21,790 nucleotides of DNA from Candidatus Sumerlaeota bacterium. GTDB taxonomy: Bacteria; Sumerlaeota; Sumerlaeia; MVZB01; JAJFLK01. Positions 1-6,639 of this stretch are shown piece by piece (within the stretch, counting starts at the first letter, position 1; each line of letters begins with the position of its first letter). The translations under genes and the position numbers were made by a program. The notes under the pieces were generated by a model. The model had not been told where the DNA came from, did no database searches, and was given only the letters and a program-made list of their open reading frames with translations. Location: contig JAJFLK010000352.1 of assembly GCA_021772735.1 (NCBI GenBank), forward strand, positions 1 through 21,790. The letters run 5' to 3'.

Positions 1-37
1 GGTCGCCAGGCTGACGGCCACGTTGTTTCAGGGTTGA

Positions 38-1075
38 TCAGGAAAACCAACGCAATATCGAAAGCAGACCCTGCTTGACGGGAGAGCGGTGCAGCGAACG
101 TCCGCCGACCTGGCTCATGCCCTCGCGGTACTTCAGATACCAATCGTAGGAATCGCAGATCATCCGTGCGTTGCTCCACTCCGGCTCCCAGCCAAGCTCT
201 TCTTTGGGAAGACTCAGGTCGAAATAGATGCTTTCGCCGAACATGATCCAGTGAAACGGCGCGAACGGCGCAAGGCGGGCTTTGGATAAAAGGCTCATCG
301 CTGCCAGCGCGGGCCGCTTGGGCAATGAGCGAACCCGAGCGCCCTTGCCTGCATGATCGACCAATGCCTGGATGGTCTCGCGCATCGTCTGCACGTCCTT
401 GGCTCCGATATTGTAAACGGCAAACCCGGGCCGACGCGCCGCGAGGATGCACGCATTGACGACGTCAAGGCCGTGCACAAACGCGTATCGATTGTCGCCC
501 TTGCCGAGCACATAGGAGTTCGCGCCGCCGAGAACCCACTCGAAAAGAAGCTGGAAAATGCCGAGACGCCCGAGGCCGAGGATGGTCGTTGGACGCAGGA
601 TCGTGATGTCGAGTCCGGTTTCTTCGTGAAACTCCCGCGCGATGCGCTCGCACTCGACCTTGGCCGCGCCGTATTCTTCGGCCGGATGCGGCATGTCGGC
701 CTCGCTGACGGGATTGCGCTCGGGGATGCCATAGACCGCCGTCGATGAGATAACGACAAGCTTGCGCACGCCGGCCTCGTGCGCGGCATGGAGCATCGAG
801 CTCCAGCCGGTCACGTTGACCGAATGCAGCAGGTCCGAATCGCGCGCCAATGGGTTCTGGCCGACGCAATGATAGACGACCTCGCAGCCGGCGCAACTTC
901 GCCCGATCGCTTCGGCGTCGCGGATATCACCTTGAATAAACTCGACGGCATCGGATTGAGCGTCGGGCTCGATGAGATCGAAATTCCGGACGGACTCACC
1001 CTGGCGCAGCAGCTCCTCGACGAGCAATGCGCCAAAATATCCCGACCCACCAGTCACAAGGACGGGTGCGCTCAT
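38..1075 (-). CDS. NAD(P)-dependent epimerase/dehydratase (extended SDR)
   Basis: This is a 345-aa cytosolic sugar-nucleotide- or steroid-type oxidoreductase of the extended short-chain dehydrogenase family. The N-terminus carries the nucleotide-binding glycine motif TGGSGYFG (residues 8-15). An acidic residue sits after the second strand (D33), and D50 lies in the conserved GDIRD stretch. The catalytic residues are visible as SSTAVYG (110-116) and the Y-x-x-x-K pair Y135/K139, followed by RPTTILG (161-167). These features and the length fit the family. The substrate cannot be read from sequence; 3-beta-HSD-like, UDP-sugar epimerase and NAD-dependent dehydratase relatives all share this core. 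The start at 1075 places the glycine motif at the usual distance from the N-terminus, and a G-rich stretch lies just upstream. A possible small ORF ends in an ATGA overlap with this start, and a 9-bp hairpin lies 10 nt before it. The gene may be co-transcribed with the upstream YkgJ-type gene. Confidence 0.9.
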   Translation of the reverse strand: MSAPVLVTGGSGYFGALLVEELLRQGESVRNFDLIEPDAQSDAVEFIQGDIRDAEAIGRSCAGCEVVYHCVGQNPLARDSDLLHSVNVTGWSSMLHAAHEAGVRKLVVISSTAVYGIPERNPVSEADMPHPAEEYGAAKVECERIAREFHEETGLDITILRPTTILGLGRLGIFQLLFEWVLGGANSYVLGKGDNRYAFVHGLDVVNACILAARRPGFAVYNIGAKDVQTMRETIQALVDHAGKGARVRSLPKRPALAAMSLLSKARLAPFAPFHWIMFGESIYFDLSLPKEELGWEPEWSNARMICDSYDWYLKYREGMSQVGGRSLHRSPVKQGLLSILRWFS

Positions 1076-1236
1076 CGCCGTGCCCCCGAACGTCCAAGAC
1101 GTTCGGCGCCGCTCGGCTTGATGCCGCCTGCGCTGTAAGCCTTAAGTGCCATTGAGTCTTTTGGATACAAATCGTTCAAATTACCGCGCTTCCCGGCTTT
1201 GTTCTGAGAGAACAGAGGGCCAAGGCGAAGGTTCAT
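1072..1236 (-). CDS. possible small ORF, 54 aa, overlapping the epimerase start
   Basis: An ATG at 1236 opens a 54-codon frame that ends in a TGA overlapping the epimerase ATG by 4 bases (ATGA). This geometry is typical of translational coupling. The peptide begins MNLRLGPLFSQN and is basic, with no membrane segment or recognisable motif. There is no clear Shine-Dalgarno sequence before its ATG. The same frame stays open upstream into the YkgJ-type gene, so the openness may simply reflect GC-rich composition. I do not recognise it and consider it only a candidate; its DNA also contains the hairpin at 1086-1106. Confidence 0.25.
   Translation of the reverse strand: MNLRLGPLFSQNKAGKRGNLNDLYPKDSMALKAYSAGGIKPSGAERLGRSGARR
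1086..1106. promoter_or_regulatory. perfect inverted repeat, 9-bp stem with 3-nt loop, before the epimerase start
   Basis: Arms CCGAACGTC and GACGTTCGG are separated by CAA on the plus strand. On the minus strand the hairpin ends 10 nt before the epimerase ATG, directly before the G-rich stretch that could serve as ribosome binding site. It could be a repressor operator or an mRNA structure controlling translation. There is no T-run, so it is not a typical intrinsic terminator. The GAAC/GTTC half-sites are 9 nt apart, which does not match the GAAC-N4-GTTC LexA box. Confidence 0.5.
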
Positions 1237-1300
1237 AGCATAGGAATCGGGCCGTGCAATTGCGAGTAAAGTCTCAAGCCGGCCGGGGCGATCGCCTGGA

Positions 1301-2017
1301 TCAGATCCTGTCCAGAAGATCACGCTCGTCCCACCGCGCAGCGGCGATCTCCGGGTGCGCGGCCGACCAATCCAAGGCAAGCGGCAGCGCGATGAACTCG
1401 GGAGGACGATCCAACAATTCGCCCGCCAGATTCGCCATCGCTTCGGCGAGATTCCGCGAGACCGGCACGCGGCGGACGTTGCTGCCAAACGGATCGAGGC
1501 ACAACGGCGCGGCCGACGTCACGCAATACTGACGGCAGGTCGCCGGCCGCCACGCATGGATCGAACACAGATCTTCGACAAGAAACGGACAGCCAAGACC
1601 CGAGCCCGACGCCATGGCCAAATAGTCGCGCGATAGCTCGTGGATTCGCAGCTCGGCTCCGGTGTCGCCGGGCGGCACGATCAAATCGGCTTCAAGACGT
1701 TCAAGGAGACCCGCCTCGCGAATCGAATCTTTGGCCGAAGCGAACCGAGCCATGACGTTGGTGCGCCTCTTCTCGCCGAGCGCCATCACCAGCTCGCCCA
1801 GATAAAGCGCCTCGGGAATGGACAGGCGAACAAGATAATGGCAGCAGGCGGCGCAGCCCTCCGAGCACGAGGCCTCAAGTCCTCGACGCTCGTCGCCGGC
1901 CAGAGCGTCGCGCATCTCGATCTCGGCAAGCCTCCACGCGTGAGGAACCAGCCCGGAAAGGCCGAGCTCACGCCGAGATCCTTTGCCCTGGTATTGCAAT
2001 GTTTCGCGATCCTTCAT
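1301..2017 (-). CDS. YkgJ-type cysteine-cluster protein
   Basis: This is a 238-aa protein with the cysteine pattern of the YkgJ/CxxCxxCC family, often described as binding zinc or an iron-sulfur cluster. The motif C-x3-C-x2-CC is at residues 51-59 (CSEGCAACC). It is followed by C143 in GCPFL, C151 in LCSIH, then RPATCRQYC with C161 and C165. The order CxxxCxxCC ... CPFL ... CSI ... RPxxCR is characteristic. The C-terminal 70 residues after C173 are not distinctive. No signal peptide or membrane segment is seen, so it is probably cytosolic. The start at 2017 is the first ATG of a frame that gives a plausible N-terminus, with GGGG 7-10 nt ahead. The gene lies upstream of the epimerase on the same strand with a 225-bp gap and is divergent from the M1 peptidase. 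The family is clear, but the biochemical role is not established. Confidence 0.85.
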   Translation of the reverse strand: MKDRETLQYQGKGSRRELGLSGLVPHAWRLAEIEMRDALAGDERRGLEASCSEGCAACCHYLVRLSIPEALYLGELVMALGEKRRTNVMARFASAKDSIREAGLLERLEADLIVPPGDTGAELRIHELSRDYLAMASGSGLGCPFLVEDLCSIHAWRPATCRQYCVTSAAPLCLDPFGSNVRRVPVSRNLAEAMANLAGELLDRPPEFIALPLALDWSAAHPEIAAARWDERDLLDRI

Positions 2018-2219
2018 GTCAGCGCCCCATGGGACACAGCGCCACAGACAGCCTCGGATTGAAGCTATCGGATTGGCCTAACACAATTATGCACACCGAG
2101 ATTGATTCGCGCCTCCCGCGCGGTAATCACTGGCCGAATTTCTTTTTCCCGTTTGAAATCAAGACGGCAGTGGCTCAATGTGGTCACCGTTGGAATTCGG
2201 GGCTTTAATGGAGACCGCA
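2018..2219. promoter_or_regulatory. divergent intergenic region between ykgJ-type gene and M1 peptidase
   Basis: This 202-bp stretch must hold the promoters for both divergent genes. A TTGAAA hexamer at 2153-2158 could be a -35 element toward the peptidase, but the base run 17 nt downstream is a poor -10. Toward the YkgJ-type gene I see only weak hexamers. I see no operator-like inverted repeat. The section 2139-2158 is T-rich compared with its surroundings. Confidence 0.35.
2210..2213 (+). promoter_or_regulatory. ribosome binding site fixing the M1 peptidase start
   Basis: GGAG lies 6 nt before the ATG at 2220. The two in-frame upstream ATGs (2178 and 2208) lack such a site. The 2220 start also leaves a clean signal peptide. 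Confidence 0.65.
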
Positions 2220-4931
2220 ATGAAGAGGATCGACATTCGAAGACTGCTCTGCGCCGTTGCGCTGATGACGTGCGCGGCGGCGACGCCCCGCGCGGCCGAA
2301 ACCGAACTCGCCGAAGCCTACTGCTCGAAACAGGCCTGGACTCCCACAGGGAGCGAATCCACCGACGGGCGCCGCTATGCGCCGGACCGCAACGTGGATA
2401 TCATCCACCTGACCCTGGACGTCACTCCGGATTTCGAGCAACGCACGATCTCCGGAACGACGACAATCCGCTTCGCGCCGATCGGCAAGGCCTTGAGCGA
2501 GCTTCGCCTCGATGCGGTCGATCTCACCGTAACTCGTATTGAATCCAGCGAAGTCCTGCTCGACACGGAAGTCACGGCAAACGAAATCATCCTGACGTTT
2601 GCCTCACCCATAGCGGCCGGTCGCGAAGCCACCGTCACGATCGAGCACTCGGCCGAACCCACCGAAGGCATGTACTTCCGGACGCCCGCTTTGGGTTATC
2701 CCGCAGGCAACGAACACATCTTCACCCAAGGCGAGCCGTTTAGCGCGCGCCACTGGTTCCCGGGTTACGACGCGCCGAACGAGAAATTCACATCACAAAT
2801 CACGTGCCGCGTGCCCGAGGCAATGGTCGTCTTCGCCAACGGCCGCAAGACCGCCGAGGAGACGGACCCCGGCACCGGCCTCAAGGTCGTGACCTGGCTC
2901 CAGGACAAACCCCATCCAAATTATCTGATTGCCCTGTGCGCGGGATTTTTCGAATCGATCCAAGGCGATTACAACGGCATGCCGCTCTCGTTCACCACGC
3001 CTCCGGCACACGCTGAGTGGGCCGCGAATTCATATCGGGGAACGGCGGACATGATGGCGTTCTTCGAGAACGAAATCGGCGTCCCCTACCCGTGGGATCA
3101 ATATGCCCAGGTCGTCGTGGACGATTTCGTCGCCGGCGGGATGGAGAACACCAGCCTCACGATCCTGACCACGCGGACGCTCTTTCCGGATTCGATCGGC
3201 AACGTCCGCAACAGTGAAAGCCTCGTCGCCCACGAGCTGGCTCACCAGTGGTTTGGTGACCTCGTGACGTGCAAAGACTGGAGCCACCTGTGGCTCAACG
3301 AAAGCTTCGCGACGTATTACGATTGGCTCTATCACGATCACGCTCACGGCGCGAATTCGCGGCGTTACGTCATGCTGCAACGTCGCGAATCGATCCTTGC
3401 CGACGAGAGCGATCCGCTGCCCATCGTCTGGCGCGAATACGACGACGCGAACGAACGATTTGGCTACCGCGTTTACACCAAGGGCGGCTGGGTTCTGCAC
3501 ATGCTGCGCACGCAACTCGGCGAAGAGCTCTTCCGCGAATCCATTCAGACTTATCTCGAACGAAACGCCTATGGAAACGTCGTCACCGAAGATCTGAACT
3601 CCGTCGTTGAGGAGTTATCGGGCCGTTCGTTTGACCGGTTCTTCGATCAATGGATTTATCACGGCAAGCACCCTGAACTGGACGTGCGATACGAATGGCT
3701 CGCCGCCGAAAAGCTCGCGAAGATTTCAGTCCGGCAAACGCATGAGACCGGCGGCGACGTCATGCTTTTCGATTTCCCCGCGACTGTGCGTTTCTTTGGC
3801 GCCGATGTGACGCAGGACCGGACGCTCGACATCCGAGAAGTCGAAGAAGATTTCTTCATCCCTCTGGATTTCAAGCCCGAGATCGTTCGATTCGATCCCG
3901 ATCTGAATCTGCTCGCCGATATCAGCTTCGACATTCCGAATGCGATGCTCCACGCGCAGCTCGTAAACGAACGCGACGCGATCGGCCGCGTCCTTGCATG
4001 CCGCGCGCTTGAGGATCGGCGCGATGGAGGGAGCATCAGCAAACTCAAACGCGCCTTGAATGAAGATTCGTTCTACGGCGTGCGGCTCGCCGCAGCTCGC
4101 GCGTTGCGCAAGATCGGATCGGACGCTGCGTTCGAAGCGCTGCTCGAATCGATGAATCAGGATGACGAGCGCGTGCGAAGGTCGGTCGCCGGGGACGTCG
4201 GCGGCTTCTTCGAGCCGCGTGCCCGCGAGGCGCTCGTCAATGCGCTTAGCGGAACCGGGGCCGATGCGGCAGGGGAGGAAGCCGAAGGAAATGCCGAAAC
4301 CAACCCGGCCGTCGCGGCGTCATTGATCGGCGCTCTGGGCAAGTACCCCTCCGACCCCGATCTGCGCGAATTGCTTGGTGGATACCTGCGTTCGGAATCA
4401 TTCCGTCAAATGCTCGCGGTCGCGGCGATCGGCGCGATCCGATCGCTTGACGATCCGGCGATGATCGACCCTCTTTCGGCGGCGCTGCGCGAGCGCGAAT
4501 CTGAATTCACAACGCGGGGTTTCGCATCGGGCCTGGACGCGCTGGCGTGGATCGCGCGCAATGAAGACGACAGAGATAGCGTGCGGTCCTTGATCGAGGA
4601 TTACGTCAACGATCCGAACACGGGGCGGCAACACGCCGCGCTCCGCGCTCTGGGCACGTTGCGCGATCCCAAGGCGATCTCGGTCGTTAAGGCGTTCGCC
4701 GATCGAAGCCCCAGCGACCCGGCTCAAGGCGAAGCCAAGGCCGCGTTGAAGAAATTGCGCGATGCGAAATCCGTCCCCGTCGAACTCAGCGACCTGCGCG
4801 GCGAGGTCACCAAACTTGAAAATGAGTTGGGCGACCTCTCCGAGCGTTTCGATGAGCTTGAAGGCAAGCTCGATTCGCGCGCCTCCGGGGCGCAGGGCAA
4901 GAAGAGACGTTGGTTCTTTGGCCTGTTTTAA
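2220..4931 (+). CDS. secreted M1-family zinc aminopeptidase with HEAT repeats and C-terminal coiled coil
   Basis: This 903-aa exported metallopeptidase should remove N-terminal residues from peptides outside the cytoplasm. The N-terminus MKRIDIRRLLCAVALMTCAAATPRA is described here as a signal peptide: basic n-region, hydrophobic core and an AxA-like cleavage site near residue 25. The exopeptidase motif GGMEN is at about 306-310 (GAMEN in most relatives). Zinc ligands are in HELAH (H338, E339, H342) with the third ligand E361 in LWLNES, and the catalytic-tyrosine candidate is Y419 in VYTKGG. The M1 core ends near residue 580. HEAT-like helical repeats follow (about 583-846), then a coiled coil (about 857-886) and a basic-aromatic tail KKRRWFFGLF. 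HEAT repeats usually mediate protein binding. All catalytic residues are intact. The gene is followed after 43 bp by a small membrane protein on the same strand. Confidence 0.93.
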   Translation: MKRIDIRRLLCAVALMTCAAATPRAAETELAEAYCSKQAWTPTGSESTDGRRYAPDRNVDIIHLTLDVTPDFEQRTISGTTTIRFAPIGKALSELRLDAVDLTVTRIESSEVLLDTEVTANEIILTFASPIAAGREATVTIEHSAEPTEGMYFRTPALGYPAGNEHIFTQGEPFSARHWFPGYDAPNEKFTSQITCRVPEAMVVFANGRKTAEETDPGTGLKVVTWLQDKPHPNYLIALCAGFFESIQGDYNGMPLSFTTPPAHAEWAANSYRGTADMMAFFENEIGVPYPWDQYAQVVVDDFVAGGMENTSLTILTTRTLFPDSIGNVRNSESLVAHELAHQWFGDLVTCKDWSHLWLNESFATYYDWLYHDHAHGANSRRYVMLQRRESILADESDPLPIVWREYDDANERFGYRVYTKGGWVLHMLRTQLGEELFRESIQTYLERNAYGNVVTEDLNSVVEELSGRSFDRFFDQWIYHGKHPELDVRYEWLAAEKLAKISVRQTHETGGDVMLFDFPATVRFFGADVTQDRTLDIREVEEDFFIPLDFKPEIVRFDPDLNLLADISFDIPNAMLHAQLVNERDAIGRVLACRALEDRRDGGSISKLKRALNEDSFYGVRLAAARALRKIGSDAAFEALLESMNQDDERVRRSVAGDVGGFFEPRAREALVNALSGTGADAAGEEAEGNAETNPAVAASLIGALGKYPSDPDLRELLGGYLRSESFRQMLAVAAIGAIRSLDDPAMIDPLSAALRERESEFTTRGFASGLDALAWIARNEDDRDSVRSLIEDYVNDPNTGRQHAALRALGTLRDPKAISVVKAFADRSPSDPAQGEAKAALKKLRDAKSVPVELSDLRGEVTKLENELGDLSERFDELEGKLDSRASGAQGKKRRWFFGLF

Positions 4932-4974
4932 CAGCCTTGAAAACTGCATGCAGATTGAATACGTGACGGACACT

Positions 4975-5610
4975 ATGATCCCTGAAAAATCGCCGCACAC
5001 GGGTAAACATTTGATACCCACTCCTCAGCACTCGCGAGCACGCACCGCGCTCAGCGGCAAGCTTACGTTTGCTGCCATCACGTGTTTCATTGGCGGCTTC
5101 GTCGTCCTCACCTTCATCCGATCACTCATTCCGTACGAGGACACGCAGCGGATCGAATCTCCGTTCGCCGCGTGGGAAGGCATCTGGGAAGGCGAGTTCG
5201 CGACTTATGATTCGAGCGGCGAGAAGATCGACGAGATTCATGTCCGGCAGATATACAAACACCTTGCCCTCGAAGATGAGTTTCACCAGAAGGGCGTCTT
5301 CACGATCACCGATCCCAAGACCGGCGAGCAGCGCGAGGAACTGGCCGCGAACACGGCGGATTTCGACGGGACCAATCTCGTCTGCCGCGTCGCCAGCGAT
5401 GGAGGACGCGCGCTTACCGTTCACACCGGACGCATCGAGGGCGAGCACATTATCTGGTCCAGAGACATTCCGGGCACGATCGAATCATTCGACGAATGGA
5501 TCGACGGCGACACCTACTTTATCGAAGGAACGGGGACCTACGGCGATCGGACGACGGCCGAACCGCTCACGTTCGTCGGACGATATCACCGCGTGATCGA
5601 AGACGAGTAA
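4975..5610 (+). CDS. membrane-anchored hypothetical protein, possible lipocalin-like beta domain
   Basis: This 211-aa protein has a short polar N-terminus, one transmembrane helix (about residues 30-52) and a C-terminal domain of about 155 residues that should face the outside. The domain opens with W67-x-G-x-W71-x-G73 and continues with alternating strands rich in D, E, T and G (for example HVRQIYKHL, LVCRVAS, YFIEGTGTY). This resembles small beta-barrels of the DUF1579/lipocalin-like type. That comparison is inference from pattern only. I chose ATG 4975 over ATG 4948: a short GGA precedes 4975 by 4 nt, while 4948 has no site and would add nine residues. The frame stays open upstream inside the peptidase gene, but that part reads as an out-of-frame shadow. 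The gene follows the M1 peptidase by 43 bp and converges on moxR with 24 bp between stop codons. Confidence 0.75.
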   Translation: MIPEKSPHTGKHLIPTPQHSRARTALSGKLTFAAITCFIGGFVVLTFIRSLIPYEDTQRIESPFAAWEGIWEGEFATYDSSGEKIDEIHVRQIYKHLALEDEFHQKGVFTITDPKTGEQREELAANTADFDGTNLVCRVASDGGRALTVHTGRIEGEHIIWSRDIPGTIESFDEWIDGDTYFIEGTGTYGDRTTAEPLTFVGRYHRVIEDE

Positions 5611-5617
5611 TTTCTTA

Positions 5618-5643
5618 ACCCTCAGCCCACACCCTCAGCCCAC
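5618..5643. repeat. 13-bp exact tandem duplication at the moxR stop codon
   Basis: The unit ACCCTCAGCCCAC occurs twice head to tail (5618-5630 and 5631-5643) between the convergent genes. The second copy contains the moxR stop codon (TGA on the minus strand), and the first copy repeats the same stop in frame-independent context just beyond it. No hairpin terminator is visible in this 24-bp convergent gap. Confidence 0.85.
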
Positions 5644-6639
5644 GCCGTCGGCCTCGCGCGGCACTTGCGCGAGCGCTTCGGCGATGATATTGTCCGTACT
5701 GACGCCCTCGGCCTCGCCCTCGAAATTCAAAATAATACGATGACGCAAGGCGGGCGGCGCGGCGGCGGCGATGTCCTCGAACGCGACGTGAACGCGGCCG
5801 TCGTTCAATGCCGCGACTTTCCCGGCCAGGATCAGCGTCTGCATCGCACGCGGGCTCGCGCCGTATCGCACGAATTGGCTGACCAGCGGCGCGGCACAGT
5901 CGCCCTCGGGATGCGTCGCCAGGACCAGGCGCGCGGCGAATCGCTCGACGTGTCGCGCGATGGCCACCTCTCGCACCAGAGCCTGCATGCGCGCCAGCTC
6001 CTCGGGGCCCAGCGCGGTCTCCAACACCGCCTCGCCCGAGCCGGTCGTCCGCTTCGCGATCTCCATCAAGTCGTCCAGGCTGGGGAACGGCACATGAATC
6101 TTGAAGAAGAAGCGATCGAGCTGCGCCTCGGGCAGCGGATAGGTCCCTTCCATCTCCAGCGGGTTCTGAGTCGCGAGGACAAAGAATGGCGGACCCAACT
6201 TTCGCGTCTCGCCCGAGACCGTCAGGCTTTTTTCCTGCATGGCTTCGAGGAGCGCGGATTGAGTCTTGGGCGTGGCGCGGTTGATCTCATCAGCCAGGAG
6301 GATCTGCGTGAAAACCGGGCCCGGTTGGAACTCAAAACTCTTGCGCCCGCGTTCGTCCTCGACGATCAGCTCGGTCCCGATGATGTCGGCCGGCATAAGA
6401 TCGGGCGTGAACTGGATGCGCGAGAATCGGACGTTGAGCGATTCGGCGAGCGACCGGACGAGATACGTCTTGCCGAGGCCCGGCACGCCTTCGAGCAGCA
6501 CATGCCCACCGGCAAAGAGCGCGACGAGTGTCTGCTCGACGACTTCGCGCTGGCCGACGATCGCCTTGGAAATCTCGTTCTGAAGTTTGGCGAAATCGCG
6601 GGCGAATTCCGCGACGCGTTCCTCGGGGGTGGGGGTCAA
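5635..6639 (-). CDS. MoxR-family AAA+ ATPase
   Basis: This 334-aa AAA+ protein belongs to the MoxR class, ATP-driven chaperones that mature or insert cofactors into envelope and metabolic complexes. Walker A is GVPGLGKT (51-58) and Walker B is ILLADEIN (113-120). Sensor 1 lies in ATQNP (156-160), and R176 in EAQLDRFFFK is the arginine-finger candidate. The YGASPRA stretch near the C-terminal lid is typical for MoxR sensor 2. Length and order are complete. Its ATG overlaps the stop of the GGQQ-repeat gene by 4 bases (ATGA), so the two are probably translationally coupled, and it is the last gene of a five-gene unit. MoxR genes are often followed by DUF58 and von Willebrand factor A genes. Here the next gene is convergent and no such partner is present. 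The 3' end carries a 13-bp tandem duplication. Confidence 0.93.
   Translation of the reverse strand: MTPTPEERVAEFARDFAKLQNEISKAIVGQREVVEQTLVALFAGGHVLLEGVPGLGKTYLVRSLAESLNVRFSRIQFTPDLMPADIIGTELIVEDERGRKSFEFQPGPVFTQILLADEINRATPKTQSALLEAMQEKSLTVSGETRKLGPPFFVLATQNPLEMEGTYPLPEAQLDRFFFKIHVPFPSLDDLMEIAKRTTGSGEAVLETALGPEELARMQALVREVAIARHVERFAARLVLATHPEGDCAAPLVSQFVRYGASPRAMQTLILAGKVAALNDGRVHVAFEDIAAAAPPALRHRIILNFEGEAEGVSTDNIIAEALAQVPREADGVG

Noticed and set aside
1086..1106. LexA-type SOS box in the hairpin
   Set aside because: GAAC and GTTC half-sites are 9 nt apart instead of the 4 nt of the known box.
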